From assembly GCA_963675935.2 (NCBI GenBank), contig CAXXPV010000003.1:372001-436000 (forward strand): a DNA stretch of 64,000 nt. Reading direction: 5' to 3'. This stretch comes from G963675935 sp963675935. GTDB lineage: Bacteria; Planctomycetota; Planctomycetia; Pirellulales; Thermoguttaceae. Shown here piece after piece: positions 32,450 to 41,451 of this stretch (position 1 is its first letter; the number at the start of each line of letters is the position of its first letter). The notes beneath the pieces were generated by a model. The model was not told where the DNA came from, did not search any database, and worked only from the letters and a program-made list of their open reading frames with translations. A program made the translations under genes and the position numbers.

Positions 32450-33754
32450 TTATGTATTCAGAATGGCGTAATCAAAGGTTTCGGTGCCCGCTACCGCGTT
32501 CGTCAAGATAACAAATGAGCCGTTATACTTGGCAGTTACCCGCCAATAGGCGTAGGCCGACATGGCGTTGGTCGATTGCAGCAGGATTGTCGAGGTTGGC
32601 GTGGCGTTGGCATCAGTAACGGTGGTGGAGGTTCCTACTGACAGCGTGCCGGTGCCAAGATAAATGTCGTCCTCGCCGCTGGCGTTGAACACCACATAGT
32701 CGTATGATTCGGTGCCAGCAGCCGATGCGTGTGTAATCTGGAATGAACCGGCCGACTTGCTAACGACTCTCGGGAATTTTCCAAACGTGTTGGCGTTCGT
32801 CGCCTGAATGAATATCTTGGAATCAGCATTGACGTTGGCGTCATTGACGGTCGTGCTGGTCCCGGCCGTGAGCGTGCCACTGCCGGTCTTGATCTTGTCG
32901 GTGGTCCCATTGACTATGATATAATTCATAGTCTCGGTGCCGGCGGCACTGTTATGGACGACAACGAAGAATGAACCGTCCGACTTGCTGCTGATATAGG
33001 ACGTGTATTGCGTCTGGACGTTGTTCGACTTCAACACGACGATGATGGAGGTCGCCTTGACATTCGCATCAGTAACTGTCGTGGAAGTGCCGGAAGAGAG
33101 GGTATAATTCCCTCTGAATAGAACGTCCGTTGGGAACAGCGATGGTGAAGGCGATGGCGATGGCGGCTCGGGCGAAGCCGACGCGGACGCAGACGGCGAA
33201 AGCGACAGCGAAAGCGAGGGTGAAGGCGACAACGACAACGACGGAGACGCCGACGGCGATGGCGACGGTGAAAGCGATATTGAAGGCGAAGGCGAGAGCG
33301 AGAGAGACAACGACGGCGAAAGCGAACGTGATGGCGAGACCGAGGGCGTTGGCGACGGCGATGGCGAAGGCGGCAAAGGCGCGATGGCCTCAATAAGCTT
33401 GGTATGCACACGTATGGTGAAGCGGTCCGGGTCTGAATACTGGTAGCAAGGCGTGCTGCCAAGATTCAAGACCTCATAGATAAAGGTCGTTTCATCACTG
33501 TAGCGATAGATACGGTCGCCACGGGTGGGCACAATCCGCGTTCCCATTTCATCAACCAGACTACTGGCTTGCCCAATCCAGTCGGCCGATTGAAAAGTGA
33601 TTAGGACGCCGTTGGCATCGGTCTGCTCGAAATCCGTCTTGCCCTGGACGGCCCGCCAATCGCAGTTATAGCCGCCACGTGAATAGACGACTTCCTCGCC
33701 CCACTCCTGAAATAGAATCCTGTCGGCGTCGTGAAATAGCGAGTTTAGGCCCAT
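32450..33754 (-). CDS. Head-tail connector-like protein with Ser-Pro linker and triple beta repeat
   Basis: The 434-aa protein has three parts. Residues 1-~130 (MGLNSLFHDADRILFQEWGE, ...RIYRYSDETTFIYEVL) look like a phage head-completion/stopper subunit. Residues ~130-210 are a pure Ser-Pro linker (PSPSPSPTPSVSPS type). The remainder is three tandem ~73-aa repeats, each with GTSTTVxDANxxxxS and GSFxIxxxxAAGTExxDYxIxN. The repeat resembles immunoglobulin-like or decoration modules on phage tails. A surface-displayed binding domain on a connector is unusual. Confidence 0.7.
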   Translation of the reverse strand: MGLNSLFHDADRILFQEWGEEVVYSRGGYNCDWRAVQGKTDFEQTDANGVLITFQSADWIGQASSLVDEMGTRIVPTRGDRIYRYSDETTFIYEVLNLGSTPCYQYSDPDRFTIRVHTKLIEAIAPLPPSPSPSPTPSVSPSRSLSPSLSLSLSPSPSISLSPSPSPSASPSLSLSPSPSLSLSLSPSASASASPEPPSPSPSPSLFPTDVLFRGNYTLSSGTSTTVTDANVKATSIIVVLKSNNVQTQYTSYISSKSDGSFFVVVHNSAAGTETMNYIIVNGTTDKIKTGSGTLTAGTSTTVNDANVNADSKIFIQATNANTFGKFPRVVSKSAGSFQITHASAAGTESYDYVVFNASGEDDIYLGTGTLSVGTSTTVTDANATPTSTILLQSTNAMSAYAYWRVTAKYNGSFVILTNAVAGTETFDYAILNT

Positions 33755-33780
33755 ATACTAACTTTGCATTTAGATACGAC

Positions 33781-33810
33781 GAGGGCCGAGAAGTTGCCTT
33801 CTCGGCCCTC
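33781..33810 (-). terminator. Strong hairpin after the capsid gene
   Basis: A perfect 13-bp stem (gagggccgagaag, 33781-33793; cttctcggccctc, 33798-33810) with a 4-base loop lies 32 bases past the capsid stop. There is no clear T-run on the minus strand. Placed inside the late operon, it would act as a partial terminator or a 3' stabiliser for the capsid message. Confidence 0.75.
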
Positions 33811-33841
33811 TATCGGTTGGCACACCTACAAGGGAGTATCG

Positions 33842-34768
33842 CTAGCCGGTAATACCCACCACTGGTTCCGTGTCGGTGATTGTCTCAACGACGCAGATTG
33901 GCACGTTGAAGCTGGAATCCGGGAATGGGGCCGGAGCGCCAGTCGCGGAAGTTGCGGTTCTCGACTGTTGCAGAGCAGACAGCGATGTTCTGTTGCAGAT
34001 CAACAGATTCGGCTTCCGGCCTACGGGGAATTTGCTGATGCACTCACTGATGAGGTCATCCGTCAATCCGTGGTCATAGTCCAGATTGACGATGCGGGCT
34101 ACGCACAGGTCGGATGGAACGCTTAAGGCTACGCGACCGACAATGGGCGTGACCCAAGCTTCATACGGCAGGCCGTCAGCGTCATAGACCAACTGTTGAT
34201 GTCGGTCCCCAACAGCCAACTTGCCTTCGCCGCCCCAAACCAGTTCGATGCCGTGGAATGGCATTGTCCGAATCAAGTAGGCCGACGTGCAAGCGTTGGA
34301 TGTGTCGCCCAAAGCATTGACGCACATGGTGTCCGCCGTGCTGGTGACGTTGCTCTTCAAGTAGTAGTTGAAGCCGTTGATCTTGCCGCCGTTGATAACG
34401 TGGTCTTCAATTTCGTAGAAGGCTTTGCGAAGCCGGGCATCGCAATCGACGCCGATGGCATGGTCGATGCCCAATTCGTCCTCGATGGCCGCATCGACAA
34501 CGGACGTAGCACTCATGATGCCGCTGGTCACGGCGATCTGGTCATAGGTGCCGCTGCTGTTTGCGATACCAGCATTAACGGTCCTAAAACCCGCAGAAGC
34601 CGAGCCAGTGATGCGGGGTATTTGGAAGGTATAACCAGGACGGCTGGATGCCGCCAACCAATTGATGAGGGGAGCGTCATCAAACAGGGTATTGACGATG
34701 GTTTGACCAGGGCGAACACCCCTGGTAAATTTCAACACGTCCGCCGAAGTCATGTAAGAAACAGTCAT
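33842..34768 (-). CDS. Major capsid protein-like
   Basis: The 308-aa protein starts MTVSYMTSADVLKFTRGVRP with GAGG before the ATG. It follows directly after the protease/scaffold gene. Landmarks are FQIPRITGSASAGFRTVNAG, AAIEDELGIDHAIGVDCDAR, and a C-terminal beta region with PVGRKPNLLICNRTSLSAL. Size, order and alpha/beta pattern match HK97-fold capsids. The following hairpin may raise its expression over the downstream genes. Confidence 0.8.
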   Translation of the reverse strand: MTVSYMTSADVLKFTRGVRPGQTIVNTLFDDAPLINWLAASSRPGYTFQIPRITGSASAGFRTVNAGIANSSGTYDQIAVTSGIMSATSVVDAAIEDELGIDHAIGVDCDARLRKAFYEIEDHVINGGKINGFNYYLKSNVTSTADTMCVNALGDTSNACTSAYLIRTMPFHGIELVWGGEGKLAVGDRHQQLVYDADGLPYEAWVTPIVGRVALSVPSDLCVARIVNLDYDHGLTDDLISECISKFPVGRKPNLLICNRTSLSALQQSRTATSATGAPAPFPDSSFNVPICVVETITDTEPVVGITG

Positions 34769-34769
34769 T

Positions 34770-35285
34770 TTATTCCTCGCTGGGAAGTCCGACCAAACTC
34801 ATCATTTGAGCGATGGAGTCGGGAACTCCCTCATTTTTCAGCTTCTTGGTTTTCGCCTGCATCTGCTGCTCTTCGCTTGACAGATCGGGCGATACGCTGA
34901 ACGATACGGGAGCGTCAGCACCAACGGCCGACTGGGACAACCGCATCTTCAACTCGGCATTTTCCGCCTTCAAGGAGTCGATGTGCAATTTAATGCACTG
35001 GTCGTAGGTCTTGCCTTCACAGAACCAAACGGCACCTTGCTGGCCGAATGCCTCTAGGAATTTCTGCCCATCTGAGAGCTTCAATTCCTGCACTTCCGTT
35101 TGCTTGGGGACTTCGACAGGTTTCTCACCCTCGGTCTTCGGCGTCTCGACAGGCAGCTTCTCCGTGCCACCTTCCGCGCCGGGCTTCACTTCGGCATCGA
35201 CGGGTTTATTGCCCTCAACCGATTTATCATTAACAGTTGGAGTTTCGACAGCCTGCTCGGCCTCCGCTTTCACTGATTCGCTCAT
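34770..35285 (-). CDS. Nested in-frame scaffold (Nu3-like) from an internal start
   Basis: An internal ATG at 35285 is preceded by AGAGG with 8-base spacing and starts MSESVKAEAEQAVETPTVND. This 171-aa product would be the free scaffold, comprising the acidic region and coiled coil without the protease. It mirrors lambda Nu3 inside C. Direct sequence support is the well-placed ribosome site; use of the start is inference. Confidence 0.65.
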   Translation of the reverse strand: MSESVKAEAEQAVETPTVNDKSVEGNKPVDAEVKPGAEGGTEKLPVETPKTEGEKPVEVPKQTEVQELKLSDGQKFLEAFGQQGAVWFCEGKTYDQCIKLHIDSLKAENAELKMRLSQSAVGADAPVSFSVSPDLSSEEQQMQAKTKKLKNEGVPDSIAQMMSLVGLPSEE

Positions 35286-35921
35286 CGCTATTTCCTCTGT
35301 AGTTTCGCTAAGACCTGATTTTCCTGTAGTACCCGATTTTTGATTAGAAGCGTTTGTGTTGAATGGAACGACCGATAGTTCAACGCTGTCGCCAGCCGAG
35401 AATTCCGTTTGGGAATAGGCATCTCTTCCGTATAAACAAAGCGCTACACCCCTGAGACGGTATGACCGAAAGACATATAACGGCCCCTCGACCTGTTCGC
35501 CATTGACCATTCCGAACTGGCCTTCATCAAGGAATTCAACCTCGTTGCTCTGCGTGAGAATGCTGGCCTCGAATGGTATTCCGGCCTCGTGCTGCTTGAT
35601 GATGTCGCTGCACTTGTCGTCGGGCCGCGTCGAAACCAAACTGCCAGAACAAGTAATTCCGCTATCGGACACGTCGATCTTGTTGATAAAACCGATAGGC
35701 GTGTCGGCATCGTGGGACCAGTCCAGTGGGATTCGATTCCGATGCTCACAACATCCGGTTGAAAAGTCGTGCAGGATTGGACCAATGCCGGGGTAATTCG
35801 TGACGGTGTTCGTCCGTGCCAACAGTTTGATGGGGGCCGACTTTGCATTGCTGCCGTTGCTGCCTATCTCGGCGTCGGTCGCAAAACTTAACGCGGAGGC
35901 GGGGATAGTCTTCTTGGTCAT
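34770..35921 (-). CDS. Prohead protease fused to scaffold
   Basis: The 383-aa protein has an N-terminal protease domain (residues ~20-190) with IPLDWSHDADTPIGFI, the DxSHx catalytic-His pattern, then HEAGIPFEASI and a later VFRSYRLRGVALC strand with the possible Ser. An acidic Glu/Pro/Lys linker and a helical scaffold segment follow (QELKLSDGQKFLEAFGQQ; LHIDSLKAENAELKMRL). The start at GGAG-ATG 35921 overlaps the portal stop. The arrangement is that of lambda C/Nu3, where self-cleaving protease and scaffold share one frame. Confidence 0.8.
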   Translation of the reverse strand: MTKKTIPASALSFATDAEIGSNGSNAKSAPIKLLARTNTVTNYPGIGPILHDFSTGCCEHRNRIPLDWSHDADTPIGFINKIDVSDSGITCSGSLVSTRPDDKCSDIIKQHEAGIPFEASILTQSNEVEFLDEGQFGMVNGEQVEGPLYVFRSYRLRGVALCLYGRDAYSQTEFSAGDSVELSVVPFNTNASNQKSGTTGKSGLSETTEEIAMSESVKAEAEQAVETPTVNDKSVEGNKPVDAEVKPGAEGGTEKLPVETPKTEGEKPVEVPKQTEVQELKLSDGQKFLEAFGQQGAVWFCEGKTYDQCIKLHIDSLKAENAELKMRLSQSAVGADAPVSFSVSPDLSSEEQQMQAKTKKLKNEGVPDSIAQMMSLVGLPSEE

Positions 35922-37333
35922 TTCTTCTCCGTCTTCTTCTCCGGCTCGTCTGTCGGCTGAATCTGCGGTATGTTTGCCTTGTCGAAGTTGAATGGAGCGA
36001 TGCCCTTGGATTCACGCTCCTTGTTGTAATCCCACCATTCCGCGAGAATCTCCATGTAGTCCTCGCCACGCTGCTTGCAGAGACGTTGCGGACTGGTCAA
36101 TCCGGCTTGCAGGTTCAAGACATCCGCCTGAACTTCTTCATAGTTCGACAACCACGGCAGGCGTGGCGAGACCCAATCCCACGACAAACTACCAAGCGTC
36201 AAGCCACGGGGCAGGCGCAAGGCTTTCGAGCGGATGAAGATACCGAGTCGCCAAACAAGCAAATTATTTAATGTCTGTTTGAGAACATCCCGCCGCATTT
36301 TCACATATTCCAGCCATTGAAGGCTATGAACCCGTAGCTCAGCATAATTGGAAACCCCAGGTTGATAAAACCCGAACGGAATCATTAGGCTCTTCAAGCT
36401 CAAGGAAATCATCTTGTCCCAATACTGCTGGAACTCCATCGAGGGCTGATTGCTTTCAATGGAGTTCATCTCTTCGCCGGGTGCTAGCTCTTGAACGAAC
36501 ACACCGCGATTCATGTTGATTTTGTATTTCGGCCCGCGTGTCCCTTCGCCCGTGGTTGCTTCCGTGTAATCTTGGACCATTTTCCTGCTGATAGTGAAGC
36601 CCAGTATGCTGCTCAATTTCATCTTACTTAAAGCGAATTTGCTTGCCTCATGGCTATCTTGCAGGGGAGACAAGGCACAACTAAATGGCGTTATCCCACG
36701 TCGACTATCGAAGCGGTTGAAATATCCATACAACTCCAGCCATTGGGCACTCACGATTCGCTCGAAGGTCATCCCGTCATATTCACGCTTGCAAATGCAA
36801 TAGTTCTTCGGGGCACTTGTGGCGGGATCGACTTCCACGCCGTGGATGAATTTCGATAGGTCCGTGGTGGTGCCGCCACAATCGGAAAATATCCGATCGC
36901 CCTCGACCGCTTGCAACTTACCCGGATAATCCCCACCCAATTTCAAGACGCCGCAATCGCCGTCCAGTAGTGCCCGCTCTTCAAGCAACCGGATGAACGG
37001 CTTGAAGCCCCAACGGCCGGATATATCGAAATTGGATGGAAGGAACCACCAATTCAGAAGGTTTTCTATCTCCTGATTCAGTCCCGCATCAGCCGTTCGG
37101 AACTGAACCTCCATATTTGTGGTGGCTGCCACATGCGTATTGACGGCGAATCGAGCGGCGGCGAAGTTTCTTGACAAATCCCTTGCGGAACTCGTCATTT
37201 GCGTTCGCTGCCACGGCTGCAACTCGTTGTCTTCTGATTTATGGGACGGGCGCGACATCCGACGCTGCCCTATGTCCTCTACGTGGTCGTAGCCGAGTGC
37301 AACAGAGAACGCTCTTTTCATTCGCTTGAACAT
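35918..37333 (-). CDS. Portal protein (lambda gpB type)
   Basis: The 471-aa protein starts MFKRMKRAFSVALGYDHVED. GGAAGG 6 bases before ATG 37333 is preferred to ATG 37363. It has SSARDLSRNFAAARFAVNTH, the DRIFSD loop and the helical GYFNRFDSRRGITPFSCALSPL-type segment. These are marks of lambda-type portals that carry the head vertex and DNA channel. It sits between gpW-like and protease genes as in lambda. Confidence 0.85.
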   Translation of the reverse strand: MFKRMKRAFSVALGYDHVEDIGQRRMSRPSHKSEDNELQPWQRTQMTSSARDLSRNFAAARFAVNTHVAATTNMEVQFRTADAGLNQEIENLLNWWFLPSNFDISGRWGFKPFIRLLEERALLDGDCGVLKLGGDYPGKLQAVEGDRIFSDCGGTTTDLSKFIHGVEVDPATSAPKNYCICKREYDGMTFERIVSAQWLELYGYFNRFDSRRGITPFSCALSPLQDSHEASKFALSKMKLSSILGFTISRKMVQDYTEATTGEGTRGPKYKINMNRGVFVQELAPGEEMNSIESNQPSMEFQQYWDKMISLSLKSLMIPFGFYQPGVSNYAELRVHSLQWLEYVKMRRDVLKQTLNNLLVWRLGIFIRSKALRLPRGLTLGSLSWDWVSPRLPWLSNYEEVQADVLNLQAGLTSPQRLCKQRGEDYMEILAEWWDYNKERESKGIAPFNFDKANIPQIQPTDEPEKKTEKK

Positions 37334-37386
37334 AGACAGCCTTCCGGTAGAAATCCGTTGCATCTACAGGTAGGTTTGAATAACGA

Positions 37387-37584
37387 TTAGCAGAACTCCA
37401 CGGGAATCAAGGACGGCCGTCCCGCTTCGATCTGCGCCTGCTGCTGCCAAAATAACAACTCTTCACGCAATTCTTTGCGGTCGTATTGCTGGGTTCTCCC
37501 CTCGAACGTGATTGATACGACGCCGGCAGGCGTGGCCATCAAGGCTTCTCTGATTTTGGCTACCATTTCACAAGCTGATGCCAT
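37387..37584 (-). CDS. gpW-like head-tail joining protein
   Basis: The 65-aa protein MASACEMVAKIREALMATPA has helix, two short strands (GVVSITFEGRTQQY) and helix (RKELREELLFWQQQAQIEA), the gpW fold pattern. AGGAGG 6 bases before the ATG is strong. It sits between terminase and portal, exactly the place of W in lambda. Confidence 0.8.
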   Translation of the reverse strand: MASACEMVAKIREALMATPAGVVSITFEGRTQQYDRKELREELLFWQQQAQIEAGRPSLIPVEFC

Positions 37585-37610
37585 AGCGAACCTCCTGGGC
37601 TAAAATTTGC

Positions 37611-39797
37611 TTACCCGAATGGGTAGTAGGTTTCATAAATGCAAGCGTCGAGCACGGGAACTTTTACCAAAGCCGGTGCCGCTTGGACTATTACCGGAGG
37701 CTCGGTGATTCTGGAGGTGGCGGTGTTGAAGTCGTCCATATAGACGGTCGGCGGAGGCTTGTAAGACTGCATGGCGGGGGCCTTGCCGGTCGTCGTGCAA
37801 CCCTCCATCGACGCCGCACAAAGCATATAAACCAAGCAGTCCAGCCAGTGATTGTCAAAATGCTCCGGCCGTGCCTCCCATTCATAAACCCTTCGGCCGT
37901 TCGCTTCGACCAGCGTGCAACGCTCCGACAGCAAGTGGGCAATCAGGAGTTTGTGTTTGTCGGCGGACTCGAACATCGAGAGACATCCGGGGTCGCCAAG
38001 ATAGGTCGATAACGCACCAACGGCCTGACTCTTGAAATGGTTGGTATCCACCATGACCGATTGGAGGTCTCGCTGGTTAAAACGATGAACCCACCAATTC
38101 GGACCAAGACGGTCGCCCGGTGCCCTCTTTTTGTATTGGCTTATCGGCGTATCTTTCGCCCTGACGCCTTTGCCGATGCACGGCATCACGAGAGCGGGCG
38201 ACTTGCACATACGGCAGGCATTGTGGATGACGGATGGTTTGTATCCGCTGTCAATCAAGATGCGACGGACGTGCATCACTACGCCGTCGTCCCTCTTGTA
38301 AGTCGTATCCAGCAGGGTATTGATTAGGTCCACCAATCCTGCCTGCACCGCTCCTTCATCCCCACGGCCCGGATACTTCTGCTTTAATGTGAATAGCTTC
38401 GTATCATTTTGACGGAAATATGCTCGCTTCTGTTTCGGCCAAGTGCCATAATCTATCAGGCTGCCGGTGAAATTATTTTGAGAGAATCCGCCGACCGTAG
38501 TGTAGAGAATGTTGCCATGCACATCTATCGAAGCTGTGAGAATGTCCGCTTCGGTTGGCACTTGGCCCCGCTTGCGATTCCTGACGGCCTTCGCCTCGAT
38601 GCTGTCGGTATCAAATGTAATCGAGTCGTCTTCAAGTGTGAGGGGTTCTGACTGATACTCGCTTTGGAATGAGGCACGATTGTCAAAGTATTTCGCCATG
38701 CCCTGCTCGATGGCACTGACATACCCTTCCTCATAATACTCCGGCCAGACCGCGATGCAGTCCTTGTCCATCGCCTCACGGTTTTCCAGATACATCGCAA
38801 CGGCTGTTTCATTGTCGCCGGTCTTCTTGATGTCCCACCACTTCTCCCACAACTCCATATTGCTGGGCAGGGCGTCGAAATAATGGCAGCGGATGCCGTT
38901 CCAAGCGGGATAGCGTTTTCTATCAAGCAGGTGGTCGGCCACATCATCCTTTTGTATGCACGTCACGGTTGCCAGTCCCGCGATTCGGCGAGAACCGCCC
39001 ATAAACATAACGTCGCTGGCTAAGATGTCTTCACGATACTTGCATTGCTCTTGGCTTTTAGAAGTCTTCTTTGTCTGCACATCATCCGCTAAAAACACAT
39101 CAGGGCGAATCGTAGCGCCCGTGGATGGAACGACATATTGCAGTCCGCGCAGATGGCCGGTATCAAGTCCTGCACAGCACACGATGGCTCCACTGGCCAG
39201 AGAATTAGCCACCGACGGAAACACGATTTCCGATGCGTGTCGGGTGATGTTCGTGTATTTTCCGTCGATGTGCTGGCCGGGTGCTTTGGAATTAGTATGA
39301 TCGAGCCGCGTTATCGGGTAGATGGCTTCTGGAAAATCTTCCAAGAGTGCTGGACATTCCAGCATATTTTGGAAGTTCTTCATCAGCTTCTTGGCCATCG
39401 AAGCGTTTGCTGCTATGAGAACCAGGAACTTTCTCGATCCACGGAGCAGACCCCAGAGACAGGCGCAACGGCACCAGCTTGTTTTTCCCCAGCCTCGGGG
39501 CATTCCGATCGCTTGGAGATTGTTGCCGCCCTCGCCGATAATGACTTCTTCAAGCTTGGAAATCAGCAGCTTGTGGGCAGGACTGCACGGGCGGTTGAAC
39601 GTCTCTGGGAAATAAGCGTAGGCGAAGAATTCCAGAGACTCCATTGCCTTGGCACGACGTTCTGGGTTCTTGATGGGAGGGATGGGGGCGATATTTCTAC
39701 CGACATAACTCTTCTCCCGTTGAAGGGCTGCCGCATTCGCCTTATGCTGCTCGTACTGCGCCTTCTTCTTGTCATCTTGGGGGAATGGAACCTTCAT
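37611..39797 (-). CDS. Terminase large subunit (lambda gpA-like)
   Basis: The ~728-aa packaging ATPase/nuclease has the ATP-binding segment GMPRGWGKTSWCRCA, then 'FLVLIAANASMAKKL', Walker B-like 'RPDVFLADDVQ' and a motif III region. In the C-terminal half, nuclease-domain acidic residues lie in TASIDVHGN and RILIDSGYKP. The ATG start at 39797 is chosen over a TTG at 39818; neither has a strong ribosome site. No small terminase gene is apparent upstream. Confidence 0.88.
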   Translation of the reverse strand: MKVPFPQDDKKKAQYEQHKANAAALQREKSYVGRNIAPIPPIKNPERRAKAMESLEFFAYAYFPETFNRPCSPAHKLLISKLEEVIIGEGGNNLQAIGMPRGWGKTSWCRCACLWGLLRGSRKFLVLIAANASMAKKLMKNFQNMLECPALLEDFPEAIYPITRLDHTNSKAPGQHIDGKYTNITRHASEIVFPSVANSLASGAIVCCAGLDTGHLRGLQYVVPSTGATIRPDVFLADDVQTKKTSKSQEQCKYREDILASDVMFMGGSRRIAGLATVTCIQKDDVADHLLDRKRYPAWNGIRCHYFDALPSNMELWEKWWDIKKTGDNETAVAMYLENREAMDKDCIAVWPEYYEEGYVSAIEQGMAKYFDNRASFQSEYQSEPLTLEDDSITFDTDSIEAKAVRNRKRGQVPTEADILTASIDVHGNILYTTVGGFSQNNFTGSLIDYGTWPKQKRAYFRQNDTKLFTLKQKYPGRGDEGAVQAGLVDLINTLLDTTYKRDDGVVMHVRRILIDSGYKPSVIHNACRMCKSPALVMPCIGKGVRAKDTPISQYKKRAPGDRLGPNWWVHRFNQRDLQSVMVDTNHFKSQAVGALSTYLGDPGCLSMFESADKHKLLIAHLLSERCTLVEANGRRVYEWEARPEHFDNHWLDCLVYMLCAASMEGCTTTGKAPAMQSYKPPPTVYMDDFNTATSRITEPPVIVQAAPALVKVPVLDACIYETYYPFG

Positions 39798-40090
39798 ACG
39801 GATAAAGTTTGCCGTCAATTATCCGCCACAAGCTGACTACCTATACCTCCTCTCTGGTATTTATATAAAACCCCTAAGAAAGAAAGGTTGGCTCTTTTCC
39901 TGCCTATTCCTCACAATCTATTCCCCGCGACTTACAAGAGGACCCCGCCTGGGGTATCTAAATACTCTACTGTCTCCCGCCTTTTCCTTTGAGTTCTCTT
40001 GCATCAGAACAAGAGACGGCTGCGAACACGACTAGACTGTAGAGTGCGAAGAGGAGAAAGAGGAGAAAACAGGAAGGGCAAGAGGACAGG
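39798..40090. other. Intergenic region upstream of the terminase gene
   Basis: About 290 bases without a gene. On the minus strand an AT-rich stretch (ttttatataaata) is followed by agaggaggtatag, which could hold a late promoter and leader for the packaging operon. On the plus strand a purine-rich run (gaagaggagaaagaggag) precedes 40090. Confidence 0.45.
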
Positions 40091-40468
40091 CTAACTTTGG
40101 TCTATGTTTGGTATCCACTGATTTGCAAACCGGCAGATTTCCTGTTGTAATTCATAATGAACTTTCCAACGTCCGTTCTCCACGACAAGGGATTCCCAGT
40201 TCAGGCTGTTTCGTCTGTAGGACACTGGATAAACGAACTCCTCTGCGTCTTTCACAAGGTCCGCCGTGATTGCTTTGACGCTGGAAATCAGGAACACGAC
40301 GTTTGCCTGTCCAGATTGATGGGCGATGGATACAAGAGGGCCAAGGCTGGTCTGCTCTACGACTTCCACGTTTATTGAGCCGTCGATTTTCCGGCTGTCG
40401 CCAACCTTGGTCAATCCGTCCGTGAGTCTGCGGAAAATTATTTCCTGCTGTCTGTCCAACGGTTTCAT
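40091..40468 (-). CDS. Homologue of the 14900 protein (DUF6908-like?)
   Basis: The 125-aa protein MKPLDRQQEIIFRRLTDGLT shares with the product of 14900-15310 the segments LTxGLxKxGDxRKxD, VVEQTSLGPLVSIAH, VVFLIS, YPVSYRRNSL and FANQWIPN. The ATG overlaps the stop of the upstream prepilin gene. Its partner family member (41686) lies two genes upstream rather than adjacent, with the membrane genes inserted between. Function unknown. Confidence 0.7.
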   Translation of the reverse strand: MKPLDRQQEIIFRRLTDGLTKVGDSRKIDGSINVEVVEQTSLGPLVSIAHQSGQANVVFLISSVKAITADLVKDAEEFVYPVSYRRNSLNWESLVVENGRWKVHYELQQEICRFANQWIPNIDQS

Positions 40469-41451
40469 TATCTTGCCTCAATCAAGTGGTTTGTGATGTT
40501 CCCCTTGCCACCCTTACTTGGCATCAACTGCCCAAGGTCCATACACTCGTAAGGGTTTCCTGCATACACATACCCAACGCCGTTATTCCAGCCGGTGGCT
40601 AGGTCAATTCCGTATTCTGGCGTTCCGTCTGTGTTCTTGCGGCCTGCATTTGAATAGATTAACGGGATAAGATGGAATGCGAAGCCATCGACCTTTTGCG
40701 TATCAAACGGGTCATGGTCGCCTTGCTTCTTCGTTCCATCGGGCAGGATAACGTCGTTGGGCAAGCCTGTCTGGATTTCTGACATTCCACTGTTGTTTGT
40801 CGTGCCGTCGCTGTTGAATTTCGAGTAGCCCGGTGCCCAGCGTAGGAACATAATGGGATTCCCCCAGCCGTCGATAAAACAGGGCTTGCCGTCCGGCGTC
40901 GTGCCGATTTCATTCTGTCGGAATTGCTCCATCGCTTCGGGGTTTCCTCTTGCCACTATCATGTAAAGGCATTGGGCACCGTCATATTTCCCTGACGGCG
41001 GATTAGAGGCGAACAATTTATGCAATGCTGGCTCCGGCAGATTCCACGAGGGAAATTCAATTCTGGCGTCGGAGTCGTGCTTGGTGAATGTGATGGGGCC
41101 GTTGAAAATGTCGCTTTTCGCATCCGGCAACTCCATACGCATCATGTCTCGGATGGCGTTCAATCGCTTCCACTGGTTCTCGATAAACCACTTACGCTTT
41201 TCATCTTGCGTATAAGGCGTTCCATCTTCATGCGTTGCCGGGCAGGATTCTAGTCGGATAGGGACTCTTCTGGTTTTGTAGGATTCGTATTTCTCCATGA
41301 CGATGTTGTGCAACTTGGCGATGGTCGCCTTGGTCGTCGCTTCTCGGGAGGAATTCTGTGCAGACTGCATCGCCGTGATGGACAACAGGGCTAAGATGCC
41401 GATGATGACCACGGTAATCATCAACTCAATAAGCGTGAAACCTCGCTTCAT
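40468..41451 (-). CDS. Prepilin-like protein carried by the prophage
   Basis: The 327-aa protein starts MKRGFTLIELMITVVIIGIL, a full type IV/type II prepilin signal: basic leader, G/F cleavage point, Glu at mature position 5, hydrophobic helix. A helical spine continues (SSREATTKATIAKLHNIVMEKYESY). The large C-terminal domain (~250 aa) contains LPNDVILPDGTKKQGDHDPF and CMDLGQLMP. AGGAGG precedes ATG 41451. Prepilins are common in planctomycetes but unexpected between phage replication and packaging genes; it is probably a captured host gene. Confidence 0.8.
   Translation of the reverse strand: MKRGFTLIELMITVVIIGILALLSITAMQSAQNSSREATTKATIAKLHNIVMEKYESYKTRRVPIRLESCPATHEDGTPYTQDEKRKWFIENQWKRLNAIRDMMRMELPDAKSDIFNGPITFTKHDSDARIEFPSWNLPEPALHKLFASNPPSGKYDGAQCLYMIVARGNPEAMEQFRQNEIGTTPDGKPCFIDGWGNPIMFLRWAPGYSKFNSDGTTNNSGMSEIQTGLPNDVILPDGTKKQGDHDPFDTQKVDGFAFHLIPLIYSNAGRKNTDGTPEYGIDLATGWNNGVGYVYAGNPYECMDLGQLMPSKGGKGNITNHLIEAR

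Noticed and set aside
33130..33396. Plus-strand Met/Ala/Thr/Lys-rich open frame
   Set aside because: It is the reverse reading of the Ser-Pro linker repeat of the connector gene.
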